A DNA stretch of 12,751 bases from Candidatus Eiseniibacteriota bacterium (GCA_023132135.1 JAGLYR010000014.1:1-12751); one strand, 5' to 3'. Shown: positions 6,245 through 12,733, counted from the stretch's first letter. The notes: generated from the letters alone by a model not told the origin. Numbers and translations: made by a program.

Positions 6245-7072
6245 CTACATCACCTGAAGCAGCACCAGCCCCCCACACCCAATCGCCCAACAGTAATAGC
6301 TATACCTGTGTAGCATCCCTTTCCTAATGTGCTTCATTATGAGCCAGACAGCCAGGCAGCCGCTGATGTACGCCGCCAGGAACCCGAGGATAGCGGGGCC
6401 AACAGGTAGATCGCCCATGCCGGTCTCCCCGGGCCTGAGGAAACTAACCAGACCGGCTCCCAGGACGACGGGGATCAGCAGCAGGAAGGAGAACTCGGCG
6501 GCAAGCTTGGGATTGAGTCCCCGGGCAAGTCCCATCGTGATCGTCATCCCCGACCGCGAGATCCCGGGAAACACAGCCACAGCCTGGGCCAGCCCCACCA
6601 ACGTGCCCGATGCGAAGCCGAGCGGCCTCTCCGACACCGGGCGGATCCGCGACAGCTGCAGAACGACGCCGGTCACAAGCAGAAACATCAGAGCCATTCG
6701 CGGATCCGAGAACACCCGGTCAAGATGTTCCCCCAAAAGGAGACCCGCAACCGCGCCCGGCACAGTTCCCCACACAATCAGAGCGACGAGACGGAAAGAC
6801 TCCTGCTCCCATGCCGCCCCCCACCCCACGCGCCGCCCCAGAGCCTGGAAAAGGAGACGGATCCCCGGGACAATCCGGTCCCGCAGCGTTCCCCGGATCA
6901 TCGTGAGGACGGAACACACCGTGGCCAGGTGGACCAGAACCTCGAGACTGGCCCCCGACGTCTCGACGCCGAAGATGGCCTTGGCGATCACGAGGTGGCC
7001 GGAGCTGGAGACCGGCAGGAACTCGGTCAGGCCCTGGATCAGGCCGAGGATCAGTGCGTCGAGATAGGTCAT
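6245..7072 (-). CDS. uppP: Undecaprenyl-diphosphatase (bacitracin-resistance type)
   Basis: The 275-aa polytopic membrane protein carries both UppP/BacA signatures: QGLTEFLPVSSSGHLVI at residues 13-29 (E17 and H26 equivalent to the catalytic Glu and His) and FPGISRSGMTITMGL at 168-182 (R173, phosphate-binding arginine). It dephosphorylates undecaprenyl diphosphate to recycle the C55 lipid carrier for peptidoglycan and surface glycans, with the active site facing the periplasm. Length and about eight membrane helices are normal for the family. It lies 125 bp downstream of the UbiA gene on the same strand, so the two polyprenyl-lipid enzymes could share a transcript. A hairpin-forming repeat and leader repeat B lie between them. 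Confidence 0.96.
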   Translation of the reverse strand: MTYLDALILGLIQGLTEFLPVSSSGHLVIAKAIFGVETSGASLEVLVHLATVCSVLTMIRGTLRDRIVPGIRLLFQALGRRVGWGAAWEQESFRLVALIVWGTVPGAVAGLLLGEHLDRVFSDPRMALMFLLVTGVVLQLSRIRPVSERPLGFASGTLVGLAQAVAVFPGISRSGMTITMGLARGLNPKLAAEFSFLLLIPVVLGAGLVSFLRPGETGMGDLPVGPAILGFLAAYISGCLAVWLIMKHIRKGMLHRYSYYCWAIGCGGLVLLQVM

Positions 7073-7130
7073 AGGAATAAGTCCGTAGTCCCTAGTCCAG
7101 AGTCCCTAGTCCAAGGAAAAGACATCAAGG
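7073..7130 (-). repeat. Leader repeat B directly upstream of uppP
   Basis: On the minus strand this is GATGTCTTTTCCT, five NGGACTA-type heptads, and GGACTTATTCCTATG, where the ATG is the uppP start. It lacks the GGGTGAGGGT part of copies A and C. The only Shine-Dalgarno-like sequence is the repeat's own GGA about 12 bases before the start. Confidence 0.8.
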
Positions 7131-7213
7131 GATTCCGGGGACACGATCCCGATTTCGCAGGCCCTCGGCGCCGTCCACGACTTCGCCCGAAATCGGGTCA
7201 TGTCCCCGGAATC
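7131..7213. repeat. Long imperfect inverted repeat overlapping the 3' end of the UbiA gene
   Basis: The left arm 7131-7157 (GATTCCGGGGACACGATCCC... to TTCG) and the right arm 7188-7213 are reverse complements apart from a small bulge, with a 30-bp loop. The UbiA stop codon (7198-7200) and its last residues lie inside the right arm. The ATTC.GG.GACAC core resembles 2656-2670 beside the RAYT relic, which suggests a REP-type element. As RNA it could stop transcription or protect the 3' end, but there is no U-tract. Confidence 0.7.
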
Positions 7214-8052
7214 CCGCTGCCGATCAGAATGCACACGATCCCGACAAGCATATCGATCTTCAACAGCCCGCTCAGCATACCCAGTCTTCTCTCCGAAGGT
7301 CCAGAGAGAATCGCTATCATGACATACACCAGGGGAAGGTCGACACCGATGATGACCATTACCAGGTAGATGGCGTTGTAGTATCCCAAGGCGAAGGGAA
7401 GGAGTGTGGCTCCAACGAGGACGCCAAACACAACCGCTGCAATGGCCAGCGCCTTCTCACTTCCGAGCTGAACGGCCAGGCTTCGAACACCAGCCTTGGC
7501 ATCCCCCCTCTCGTCCTGGACGTCCTTGATGATCTCTCTGCCCAGGTGAAAGAGGAAGGCCAGTACGGCGGGGATGAGACTCCGGAGAGGATCCAACCCC
7601 GCGAATCCCCCCAGAACAAACGCCGACGCGCTGACCCCACTGACCACCACGTTGCCCGCAAAGCCGGTTCTCTTGAGATGCGAACTGTAGAGCACCAGGA
7701 GCACAACCCAACACGTGACCAGCGCAAAACCGCCGTTCCCGACCCGGAAGCTCAGCACCCACCCAAGCAGAAACAGCAATCCGGCGAAAAGAACCGATCC
7801 ACCGGCTGTGACCTGCCCCGAAGGAATCGGCCGATTCCCTTTGCCGACCCGGTCGGTTTCCCGGTCGAAGAAGTCATTGATCGCATTGCCGCCCGCGGCA
7901 ATCAGGATGGCCGACGCAATGGCCGGACAGACGGTCTCAGCGGAAGCGCAGTGGCTGACCGCAGCACCGACGCCAACAGAGATTCCAGCGATCAGGAGAT
8001 TGGCCGGACGGGTCAGTCGCAGGTAGGACATGGTCGGTTGAGGACGGTTCAT
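7198..8052 (-). CDS. UbiA-family prenyltransferase, similar in motifs to DGGGP synthase
   Basis: The 284-aa polytopic membrane protein has the two Mg2+-diphosphate motifs of the UbiA superfamily: N59-D60-x2-D63-x3-D67 followed by GNRPIPSG, and D177-x2-D180-x3-D184 in GREIIKDVQDERGDAKAGVR. The spacing, the PIPSG and the GREIIKD wording are close to archaeal-type (S)-2,3-di-O-geranylgeranylglyceryl phosphate synthase, which adds a second prenyl chain to an ether lipid precursor. Related enzymes make menaquinone, hemes, chlorophylls or decaprenyl-phosphoribose, so the acceptor is uncertain. The ATG overlaps the TPR gene's stop (ATGA, 8049-8052) with AGGAAG upstream, implying translational coupling. 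The stop codon lies in an inverted repeat arm (GIPGT end), so the C-terminus may have been reshaped. Confidence 0.88.
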   Translation of the reverse strand: MNRPQPTMSYLRLTRPANLLIAGISVGVGAAVSHCASAETVCPAIASAILIAAGGNAINDFFDRETDRVGKGNRPIPSGQVTAGGSVLFAGLLFLLGWVLSFRVGNGGFALVTCWVVLLVLYSSHLKRTGFAGNVVVSGVSASAFVLGGFAGLDPLRSLIPAVLAFLFHLGREIIKDVQDERGDAKAGVRSLAVQLGSEKALAIAAVVFGVLVGATLLPFALGYYNAIYLVMVIIGVDLPLVYVMIAILSGPSERRLGMLSGLLKIDMLVGIVCILIGSGIPGT

Positions 8053-9167
8053 CGGGACTTCCTGAAGAGCTCCTCGCTTTTCCTGTACGCTTCCTTGGCC
8101 TGCCAGGTAAGTCCCTTCTTGTCGTAGACCACGCCCAGGAAATAGTAGCTTCTCCCGTCCGTCGGGTCGATAGCGATTGCCTTCTGCAGCTCACTGACGG
8201 CCTCGTCCACGGCGTCCATCTTGTTGTACGCGACTCCAAGATAGTAATGAGCCCTGGCGTCGTTGGGGTTGATTTCAAGAACCTGGTCCAGCTCCCGCAC
8301 CGCCTTCTCGTATCGCCCCCGTTTGACAAAGGCCAGTGCCAGGCGGTAGCGCGCCCGGACGTTCTTGGGATCCAGATCAATAGCCGAGCGGAATTCGCTG
8401 ATGGCCACTTCCACGTCTCCCTGTTCCATCTGCGCCATTCCCAGGTTGAAGTGGGCTTCCGCACTGGAGGAATCCACATCTATGGCCTTCCGGAACTGCT
8501 CGATGGCGTCCTTCTGCATGCCGGCATCGCCGTAGACAGCGCCCAGGTTGCAGTACCATTCAGCCGTATCGGGAGCAATTGCTATGGCCTTCCTGAACTC
8601 GATGATGGCCTTGTCGTACCAGCCCTTCCGGTCGTACGCGAAGCCGAGGTTGTTGTGCGCCTTCGCGTTTCCATGATCCAGATCGGCGCACCGTTCGAAC
8701 TCCGTGATCGCGTCGTCTGTGCGGTCGTTGTTGAGGTAGCTCACACCCAGGCGGTAGTGCGCTTCCGCATTCTCGGGGTCCAGCGCCGTGGCTTTCTGGA
8801 ATTCCTCTACGGCGCGATCCACCTCGTCTTCCAGCTCCAGCACTTCGCCCATGTGATACCGGGCCTCCACCATCCGCGGGCTGATCTCCAGCGCCTTGCC
8901 AAAACAGGTCTTCGCCCGTCCCAGCTGGTTGCACAGGATGTTGAGCCGCCCGCACACCACGTGCAGGTCTGCCCTGTCCTCGGCAAGCCTGAGCGCCTCT
9001 TCACACGTCGAGCGCGCCTCGTCAAGGAGGTTGTCCTTCTCGCAAGCTTCAGCCAGAGCCACGAGCGTATCCACATTCTTCGGGTCGGCCTTCGCCCGCT
9101 TCCTGAGCTCAGCAACCTCTTTGCCGGTAGCCGCCTTGCGTCTTGGAATCCTGGAGAATCTAATCAT
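8049..9167 (-). CDS. Tetratricopeptide-repeat (TPR) protein
   Basis: The 372-aa protein is almost entirely TPR: about ten consecutive 34-residue units with the W/L-G-Y/F-A-P pattern (AEAHYRLGVSYLNNDRTDDA, AKAHNNLGFAYDRKGWYDKA, ARAHYYLGVAYNKMDAVDEA and others), each ending A...P. The basic N-terminus (MIRFSRIPRRKAATG) has no signal peptide or membrane segment, so it should be cytoplasmic, perhaps membrane-associated through its basic end. TPR superhelices scaffold protein-protein contacts. The tight coupling to UbiA suggests an assembly role for a membrane lipid enzyme, but that is inference from position. It starts directly after leader repeat C. Confidence 0.92.
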   Translation of the reverse strand: MIRFSRIPRRKAATGKEVAELRKRAKADPKNVDTLVALAEACEKDNLLDEARSTCEEALRLAEDRADLHVVCGRLNILCNQLGRAKTCFGKALEISPRMVEARYHMGEVLELEDEVDRAVEEFQKATALDPENAEAHYRLGVSYLNNDRTDDAITEFERCADLDHGNAKAHNNLGFAYDRKGWYDKAIIEFRKAIAIAPDTAEWYCNLGAVYGDAGMQKDAIEQFRKAIDVDSSSAEAHFNLGMAQMEQGDVEVAISEFRSAIDLDPKNVRARYRLALAFVKRGRYEKAVRELDQVLEINPNDARAHYYLGVAYNKMDAVDEAVSELQKAIAIDPTDGRSYYFLGVVYDKKGLTWQAKEAYRKSEELFRKSR

Positions 9168-9240
9168 CAGAACAAGTCCCTAGTCCTCAGAAACAGTCCC
9201 TAGTCCCTAGTCCAAGGAAAAGGGCATCATACCCTCACCC
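9168..9240 (-). repeat. Leader repeat C directly upstream of the TPR gene
   Basis: On the minus strand this is GGGTGAGGGTATGATG, CCCTTTTCCT, three NGGACTA-type heptads, a TTTCTG insertion, two more heptads, and GGACTTGTTCTGATG, the final ATG being the TPR start. It is the longest copy and is nearly identical to copy A over 36 bp (9205-9240 against 6201-6236). Confidence 0.8.
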
Positions 9241-9242
9241 TA

Positions 9243-9263
9243 CCCTCTCCCAGAGGGAGAGGG
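9243..9263. repeat. REP-like hairpin between the slipin and TPR genes
   Basis: CCCTCTCCC (9243-9251), AGA, then GGGAGAGGG (9255-9263) is a perfect 9-bp stem with a 3-nt loop, preceded by CCCTCACCCTA. This wording is widespread as an intergenic repeat in many Gram-negative genomes. It lies beyond the 3' end of the minus-strand slipin gene and could end or stabilise that transcript, but no U-run follows. Confidence 0.65.
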
Positions 9264-9303
9264 AAAACACCGACCTTCTTACTCTGCGTATTCTGTGGCC
9301 AAG

Positions 9304-9333
9304 GGTTCGCGGTTCGCGCCCTCGCGCCCTCGC
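9304..9333. repeat. Short tandem repeats just 3' of the slipin gene
   Basis: Two copies of GGTTCGC (9304-9317) are followed by two copies of GCCCTCGC (9318-9333). They end 7 bp from the slipin stop codon. This is another 7/8-bp tandem motif in the same intergenic gap as leader repeat C. Confidence 0.6.
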
Positions 9334-9340
9334 CTTGTCG

Positions 9341-10114
9341 CTAGTCACCCGACTCGAGTTTCTCCCTCTCCTTCTTCGCCTTCTCCATGAACGGCGTCAG
9401 CAGATCCACGGGCACCGGGAAGATTATCGTCGAGCTATTCTCCGACGACACTTCCACCAGGGTCTGGAGAAAGCGGAGCTGGAGCGCGGCCGGATAGTCG
9501 GAGATGATCTTGGCCGCGTCCGTCAGCCGTCGGGAAGCCTGGTATTCACCCTCGGCGGCGATCACTTTGCCGCGGCGCTCCCGCTCCGCCTCAGCCTGAC
9601 GCGCCATGGCTCTCTGCATCTCCTGGGGAAGGTCCACGTGCTTGATCTCCACGTTGGACACCTTGATCCCCCACGGATCCGTGCTCTCGTCGAGGATTCC
9701 CTGGATCTGCTGATTGATCTTGTCGCGCTCGGCAAGGAGCTCATCCAGCTCCACCTGCCCCAGAATACTCCGGAGCACCGTCTGCGCCAGCTGGGAGGTG
9801 GCGAACAGGAAATCCTCGACCTCCACAATGGCCTTCGGCGCTTCCATCACCCGGAAGTAGACGACGGCGTTGACCTTGATTGAGACGTTGTCCCGGGTAA
9901 TCACATCCTGGGGCGCCACATCCAGCACGATGGTCCGCAGACTGACCTTGACCATCCGGTCCACCAGCGGAATCAGCAGAATCAGGCCGGGACCTTTCTG
10001 GCCGACCAGGCGACCCAGCCGGAAGATGACACCTCGCTCGTATTCCTTGAGGATCCGGATCGCGTTCATCAGAATGAACAGGACCACGATTCCGAGAGTA
10101 ATGAAGAATGTCAT
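9341..10114 (-). CDS. Slipin (stomatin/prohibitin/SPFH family membrane protein)
   Basis: I prefer the second ATG (10114-10112): GGAGGA at 10126-10121 touches the first ATG (10120) with no spacer but is 6 nt from the second, giving 257 aa. Residues 1-20 are one hydrophobic anchor. The SPFH core follows, with [43 protein letters not shown] and [19 protein letters not shown] charged coiled-coil ([20 protein letters not shown]) and a short tail come last. Slipins form membrane-anchored oligomeric rings or microdomains. Slipin genes are characteristically paired with nfeD, and in Pyrococcus the NfeD protease cleaves its partner stomatin near the C-terminus. Here nfeD lies 99 bp upstream on the same strand, so a functional pair is likely. 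Confidence 0.93.
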   Translation of the reverse strand: MTFFITLGIVVLFILMNAIRILKEYERGVIFRLGRLVGQKGPGLILLIPLVDRMVKVSLRTIVLDVAPQDVITRDNVSIKVNAVVYFRVMEAPKAIVEVEDFLFATSQLAQTVLRSILGQVELDELLAERDKINQQIQGILDESTDPWGIKVSNVEIKHVDLPQEMQRAMARQAEAERERRGKVIAAEGEYQASRRLTDAAKIISDYPAALQLRFLQTLVEVSSENSSTIIFPVPVDLLTPFMEKAKKEREKLESGD

Positions 10115-10180
10115 GATCATTCCTCCAAGTCAGTTCACCTGCATCAGCAGGGGCACCCGCAAACCCGTTGGTCTCGCATC

Positions 10181-10207
10181 GTTGACAGACATCCGCCAAT
10201 TGTCAAC
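10181..10207 (-). promoter_or_regulatory. Inverted repeat / weak internal promoter candidate before slipin
   Basis: GTTGACA (10181-10187) and TGTCAAC (10201-10207) form a 7-bp inverted repeat with a 13-bp spacer in the gap between nfeD and slipin. Read on the minus strand, the second arm gives a perfect -35 TTGACA, but the box 17 bp on (AACGAT) is a poor -10. It could be an operator or a weak promoter giving extra slipin. Confidence 0.3.
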
Positions 10208-10213
10208 AGGCAC

Positions 10214-11512
10214 TCAGTCTCCTGCCCGGGGAATCACCCGCCGGACCTTTGCTCGCATCCGATGCATCTCGATGACTTCGATCGGGTCTCCCTTCCGAAT
10301 GGGTTCCTCACTCCAGACCGTCCAGATCTCGCCCCGGACACGTCCCTGTCCCCGGGGATTGATGTCACTGCTGGCAACCCCCACTTCCCCCAGCATACCT
10401 TCAGTTCCCGTCGTCGCCTTCCGCCGATGAACGCTAATCGCCATCGTAACCGCCAGGACAAAGAGAGCAGAGGTCACCAAGACCACCGGCAGAATCACCT
10501 TCCAGGACACCCGCAGGAACGGCATCGGTGATTCGAACAGCATTATCGATCCCAGCGTCATCGCCACAATACCGGCGACGGTCAACAGTCCGTAACTCGT
10601 CACCTTGACCTCCGCGATAAACAGCACCAGAGCGAAAAGGATGAGCAGCACTCCGGCATAGTTGACGGGCAGCATCTGAAATGCGAAGAACGCAAGAATG
10701 ATAGCAATTCCGCCCGCGACGCCCGGGAGAATTGCCCCGGGGTTCGACAACTCGAAAAACAAACCGTAGAAACCGAGCATCAGCAGGATGTAGGCAATGT
10801 TGGGGTTGGCCAGAAGCGACAGCACACGGTGCCGGAATCCCATTTCGATCCGCACGATCTCCGACTCTGCCACCCAGAGCACCGTCGAATCCCCATTCAC
10901 CACCACTGTCCGGCCCTCCAGTGAGTCCACCAGAGCAGCGAAGTTCTCGCAGATGAGGTCGATGACGTTGAGATCGAGAGCCTCCGTTTCCATGGCCGAC
11001 ACGGACTCCCGGACCGCCTGCTCTGCCCATTCCATATTCCGGCCCCGCTGCTGGGCCACCGTCTTGGCGAAGGCGACCGAGTCGTTGACCATCTTCTTCG
11101 CCATCTCCTCGTCGATTTCCCCACCCCCCACATTCACCGGGTGAGCTGCGCCGATGTTGGTACCCGGAGCCATCGCCGCCACATGCGCTGCCATCGTGAC
11201 AAAGACCCCCGCAGACGCCGCCCGGGCGCCCGGCGGAGATACATAGACAACGATGGGCAGATCCGCATTCAAGATCTCCTTGACCATGTCCCTCATGGCC
11301 GTCTCAAGACCGCCGGGCGTATCCAGCTCCACAATGAGACAGGAAGCACCGGCATCGGCGGCTCTCTCGATCTGCTGCGAGAGGAAATCGCTGGTCGCCG
11401 GGGAAATGACATCCTCAATACGAATCACGCGGACGGGTCCCGCCCCGCTCGCGGCAGAGGCGAGGACCATGATCAACACCACAACCAGAGTGATCACATG
11501 AAATGTTCTCAT
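10214..11512 (-). CDS. NfeD-family membrane-bound serine protease (ClpP-class)
   Basis: The start at 11512 is favoured over 11539: AGGAAAAG lies just before it and the product then begins with a signal peptide/anchor (MRTFHVITLVVVLIMVLASA). The upstream nine codons are repeat sequence. The 432-aa protein is the long NfeD form. A ClpP-like protease domain spans residues about 25-230, with LDTPGG (64-69), ARAASAG around nucleophile S100, and catalytic K140 in KKMVND. Several membrane helices follow at about 230-375. A C-terminal OB-fold NfeD domain lies at about 378-432 (GVASSDINPRGQGRVR... GDPIEVIE). The protease is expected to cut the paired slipin or other membrane proteins. It lies between the HD gene and slipin on one strand. 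Confidence 0.93.
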   Translation of the reverse strand: MRTFHVITLVVVLIMVLASAASGAGPVRVIRIEDVISPATSDFLSQQIERAADAGASCLIVELDTPGGLETAMRDMVKEILNADLPIVVYVSPPGARAASAGVFVTMAAHVAAMAPGTNIGAAHPVNVGGGEIDEEMAKKMVNDSVAFAKTVAQQRGRNMEWAEQAVRESVSAMETEALDLNVIDLICENFAALVDSLEGRTVVVNGDSTVLWVAESEIVRIEMGFRHRVLSLLANPNIAYILLMLGFYGLFFELSNPGAILPGVAGGIAIILAFFAFQMLPVNYAGVLLILFALVLFIAEVKVTSYGLLTVAGIVAMTLGSIMLFESPMPFLRVSWKVILPVVLVTSALFVLAVTMAISVHRRKATTGTEGMLGEVGVASSDINPRGQGRVRGEIWTVWSEEPIRKGDPIEVIEMHRMRAKVRRVIPRAGD

Positions 11513-11567
11513 ATCTTTTCCTGATTCCCTATTTCCCATTTCCTATTTCCTACTTCCTACTTCCCGC
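11513..11567 (-). repeat. GGAAATA-type heptad array filling the HD-nfeD gap
   Basis: The entire 55-bp gap is, on the minus strand, six consecutive 7-bp units of the form GGAA(A/G)TA with small variations, then AGGAAAAG before the nfeD ATG. Every unit carries a GGA, so the transcript has a ladder of Shine-Dalgarno-like triplets seven bases apart. The sequence differs from leader repeats A-C, but the period and position (immediately before a start codon) are the same. Confidence 0.75.
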
Positions 11568-12116
11568 CTAAAGACCCAGATCGTCTGCGGTTTCCTGCAT
11601 TGCCTTCAGGGCCACCCCCACGAACTCATCGAGACTGAGTCCCAGTTCTTCGCATGACCGAATCTGGTCGCGGTCGGCACCCGCCGCAAACCGTTTCTCC
11701 TTGAAGCGTTTGAGGATGAAACCCGGATCCAGTTGTTTCAGCTCCCGCGATGGATGCATCAGGGTCGCTGCCACAATGAGTCCCGTTACAGGATCCGAAG
11801 CATAGATCGCCCGATCCATCATGGACGTGCAGGGCCGTTGCCCGCAGTGAGCCAGAATCGACTGGGTCACTTCCTCCGGCAGATCGTACTCCGCCAGCAT
11901 CTCGACCGTGCGGGTCCCGTGGCGTTTTGGGTCCTTCACGGTTTCATCGTAGTCCAGATCGTGCAGAAGACCCGCCATGGCCCAGGCGGTCCGGTCTTCA
12001 CCCAATCGCTCTGCCAAGGCACCCATCACCGCCTCAGTCGCGAGCATGTGCTTCCGCAGATTCCTGTTCTGCACGTGTTCGTCAATCAGCCGGAGGGCGT
12101 CATTCCTTGACATCAT
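11568..12116 (-). CDS. HD-domain metal-dependent phosphohydrolase
   Basis: The start was set at 12116 (MM; the second ATG at 12113 is equally possible) because GGAGGT at 12126-12121 lies just upstream. The open frame to 12218 adds a Trp-rich stretch that looks non-coding. The 182-aa protein shows the HD signature: H23 in RKHMLATEAVM, H52-D53 in GLLHDLDYD, H66 in KRHGTRTVEML, H90, and D108 in IYASDPVTGL. These residues bind the metals for phosphomonoester or phosphodiester hydrolysis in the HDIG group. It has no signal peptide. The substrate is unknown; small stand-alone HD proteins often act on nucleotides or second messengers. It is first in an apparent operon with nfeD and slipin. Confidence 0.85.
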   Translation of the reverse strand: MMSRNDALRLIDEHVQNRNLRKHMLATEAVMGALAERLGEDRTAWAMAGLLHDLDYDETVKDPKRHGTRTVEMLAEYDLPEEVTQSILAHCGQRPCTSMMDRAIYASDPVTGLIVAATLMHPSRELKQLDPGFILKRFKEKRFAAGADRDQIRSCEELGLSLDEFVGVALKAMQETADDLGL

Positions 12117-12221
12117 TGCGACCTCCCAGTGTCTCGCCTTCATCGGCATCCCCCCCCACCATTTCCCAACCCGCCAACTGCCCGGGATTCTCCAACACCC
12201 GATTCTTCGTATATTCACTGT

Positions 12222-12251
12222 AGCTTAGAGAACTTCGGACCTACATGTCAA
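12222..12251 (-). promoter_or_regulatory. Tentative promoter for the HD-nfeD-slipin operon
   Basis: On the minus strand a perfect TTGACA (12251-12246) is followed after 18 bp by TAAGCT (12227-12222), a weak -10. Its position, about 100 bp before the HD start in the divergent gap with rpmB, is sensible. The weak -10 keeps this tentative. Confidence 0.3.
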
Positions 12252-12289
12252 CCGGAAACGAGCGGAGCGTCATTGGCCGGGAAAAAAGC

Positions 12290-12318
12290 TTGCACCCGAA
12301 TCCAGGAACGGATATAGT
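12290..12318 (+). promoter_or_regulatory. Sigma70-like promoter of rpmB
   Basis: TTGCAC (12290-12295), a 17-bp spacer and TATAGT (12313-12318) closely match the sigma70 consensus. Transcription would start near 12325, about 57 nt before the rpmB ATG. This also argues that translation cannot begin at the in-frame ATG at 12331, which would be almost at the 5' end of the RNA. Confidence 0.6.
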
Positions 12319-12381
12319 GTCGAGTTCGGGTTGTCAGGCTGCACAGTGTACAGATACGGAATCACGAAGGGAAACCTGCTC

Positions 12382-12612
12382 ATGGCGAATCGATGTGATA
12401 TCTGCGGCAAGGGTCCGGTCACCGGACACCGGATTTCTCACGCCCATAATCTCAACAAGCGCCGGTGGATGCCGAACCTCCAGAGGGTCAACGCCATCGT
12501 GGACGGCAAAAAGAAGAAGCTCCGCGTCTGCACCCGCTGCCTCCGTTCCGGCAAGGTTGTGAAGGCTCCGCCTGGGCGTGGGATTGTGCCTGCGGAGACC
12601 GAGTCGGCGTAG
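12382..12612 (+). CDS. rpmB: 50S ribosomal protein L28, zinc-binding form
   Basis: The 76-aa product starts MANRCDICGKGPVTGHRISH and continues RRWMPNLQRVNAIVDGK, the standard L28 layout with its basic loop KKKK. Four cysteines (C5, C8, C50, C53) form the CxxC...CxxC zinc site of the C+ form; many bacteria carry cysteine-free paralogues used in zinc starvation. It belongs to the large ribosomal subunit near the E site. GAAGG (12366-12370) is about 11 nt upstream, a slightly long spacing. An in-frame ATG at 12331 would add 17 residues absent from the family. rpmB stands alone here, with no rpmG next to it within the window. Its stop codon sits in the loop of a small hairpin. Confidence 0.96.
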   Translation: MANRCDICGKGPVTGHRISHAHNLNKRRWMPNLQRVNAIVDGKKKKLRVCTRCLRSGKVVKAPPGRGIVPAETESA

Positions 12613-12620
12613 CGACTCGG
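12599..12620. terminator. Hairpin spanning the rpmB stop codon
   Basis: CCGAGTCG (12599-12606) and CGACTCGG (12613-12620) form a perfect 8-bp stem with a 6-nt loop that contains the rpmB TAG. No U-tract follows, so it could affect termination of translation or mRNA decay rather than act as a classic terminator. Confidence 0.45.
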
Positions 12621-12629
12621 CAGCGTGGG

Positions 12630-12641
12630 AATCCATGGATT
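12630..12641. repeat. Perfect 12-bp palindrome
   Basis: AATCCATGGATT reads identically on both strands. It is the second of five palindromes between the rpmB stop and the window end. With no loop it is more suited to protein binding than to an RNA stem. Confidence 0.5.
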
Positions 12642-12644
12642 ACA

Positions 12645-12682
12645 GCGAAGGCTCCCGGCGCGCATGCGCCGGGAGCCTTCGC
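12645..12682. terminator. 17-bp perfect stem-loop downstream of rpmB
   Basis: The left arm 12645-12661 and right arm 12666-12682 are exact reverse complements (GCGAAGGCTCCCGGCGC and its complement) around a GCAT loop. It is the strongest hairpin in the window and the likeliest 3' end of the rpmB transcript. It lacks a U-run, so it may work with Rho, as a bidirectional block, or as a REP-type element. Confidence 0.6.
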
Positions 12683-12693
12683 GCGCGAAACAA

Positions 12694-12714
12694 GGGCGAC
12701 CCACCGGGTCGCCC
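12694..12714. repeat. REP-like palindrome, second copy of the AAGGGCGAC family
   Basis: GGGCGACCC (12694-12702), loop ACC, then GGGTCGCCC (12706-12714). With its AA prefix it shares AAGGGCGAC...GTCGCCC with the palindrome at 5618-5639, indicating a dispersed family. Confidence 0.6.
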
Positions 12715-12733
12715 CTACGGATCACACCCGTCG

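Noticed and set aside
6327-7369. Plus-strand frames across uppP
   Set aside because: They are antisense to the complete uppP with both catalytic motifs, and run through repeats into non-coding DNA.
8247-9203. 318-residue plus-strand frame opposite the TPR gene
   Set aside because: Its apparent repeats mirror the 34-residue TPR periodicity on the other strand. The TPR reading has full consensus and a coupled neighbour.
12331-12381. Upstream ATG start for L28
   Set aside because: It adds 17 residues not found in the family, lies a few bases from the predicted transcript start, and has no ribosome site.
12645-12682. A canonical Rho-independent terminator
   Set aside because: The stem is excellent but no U-tract follows on either strand, so only a looser terminator/REP call is justified.
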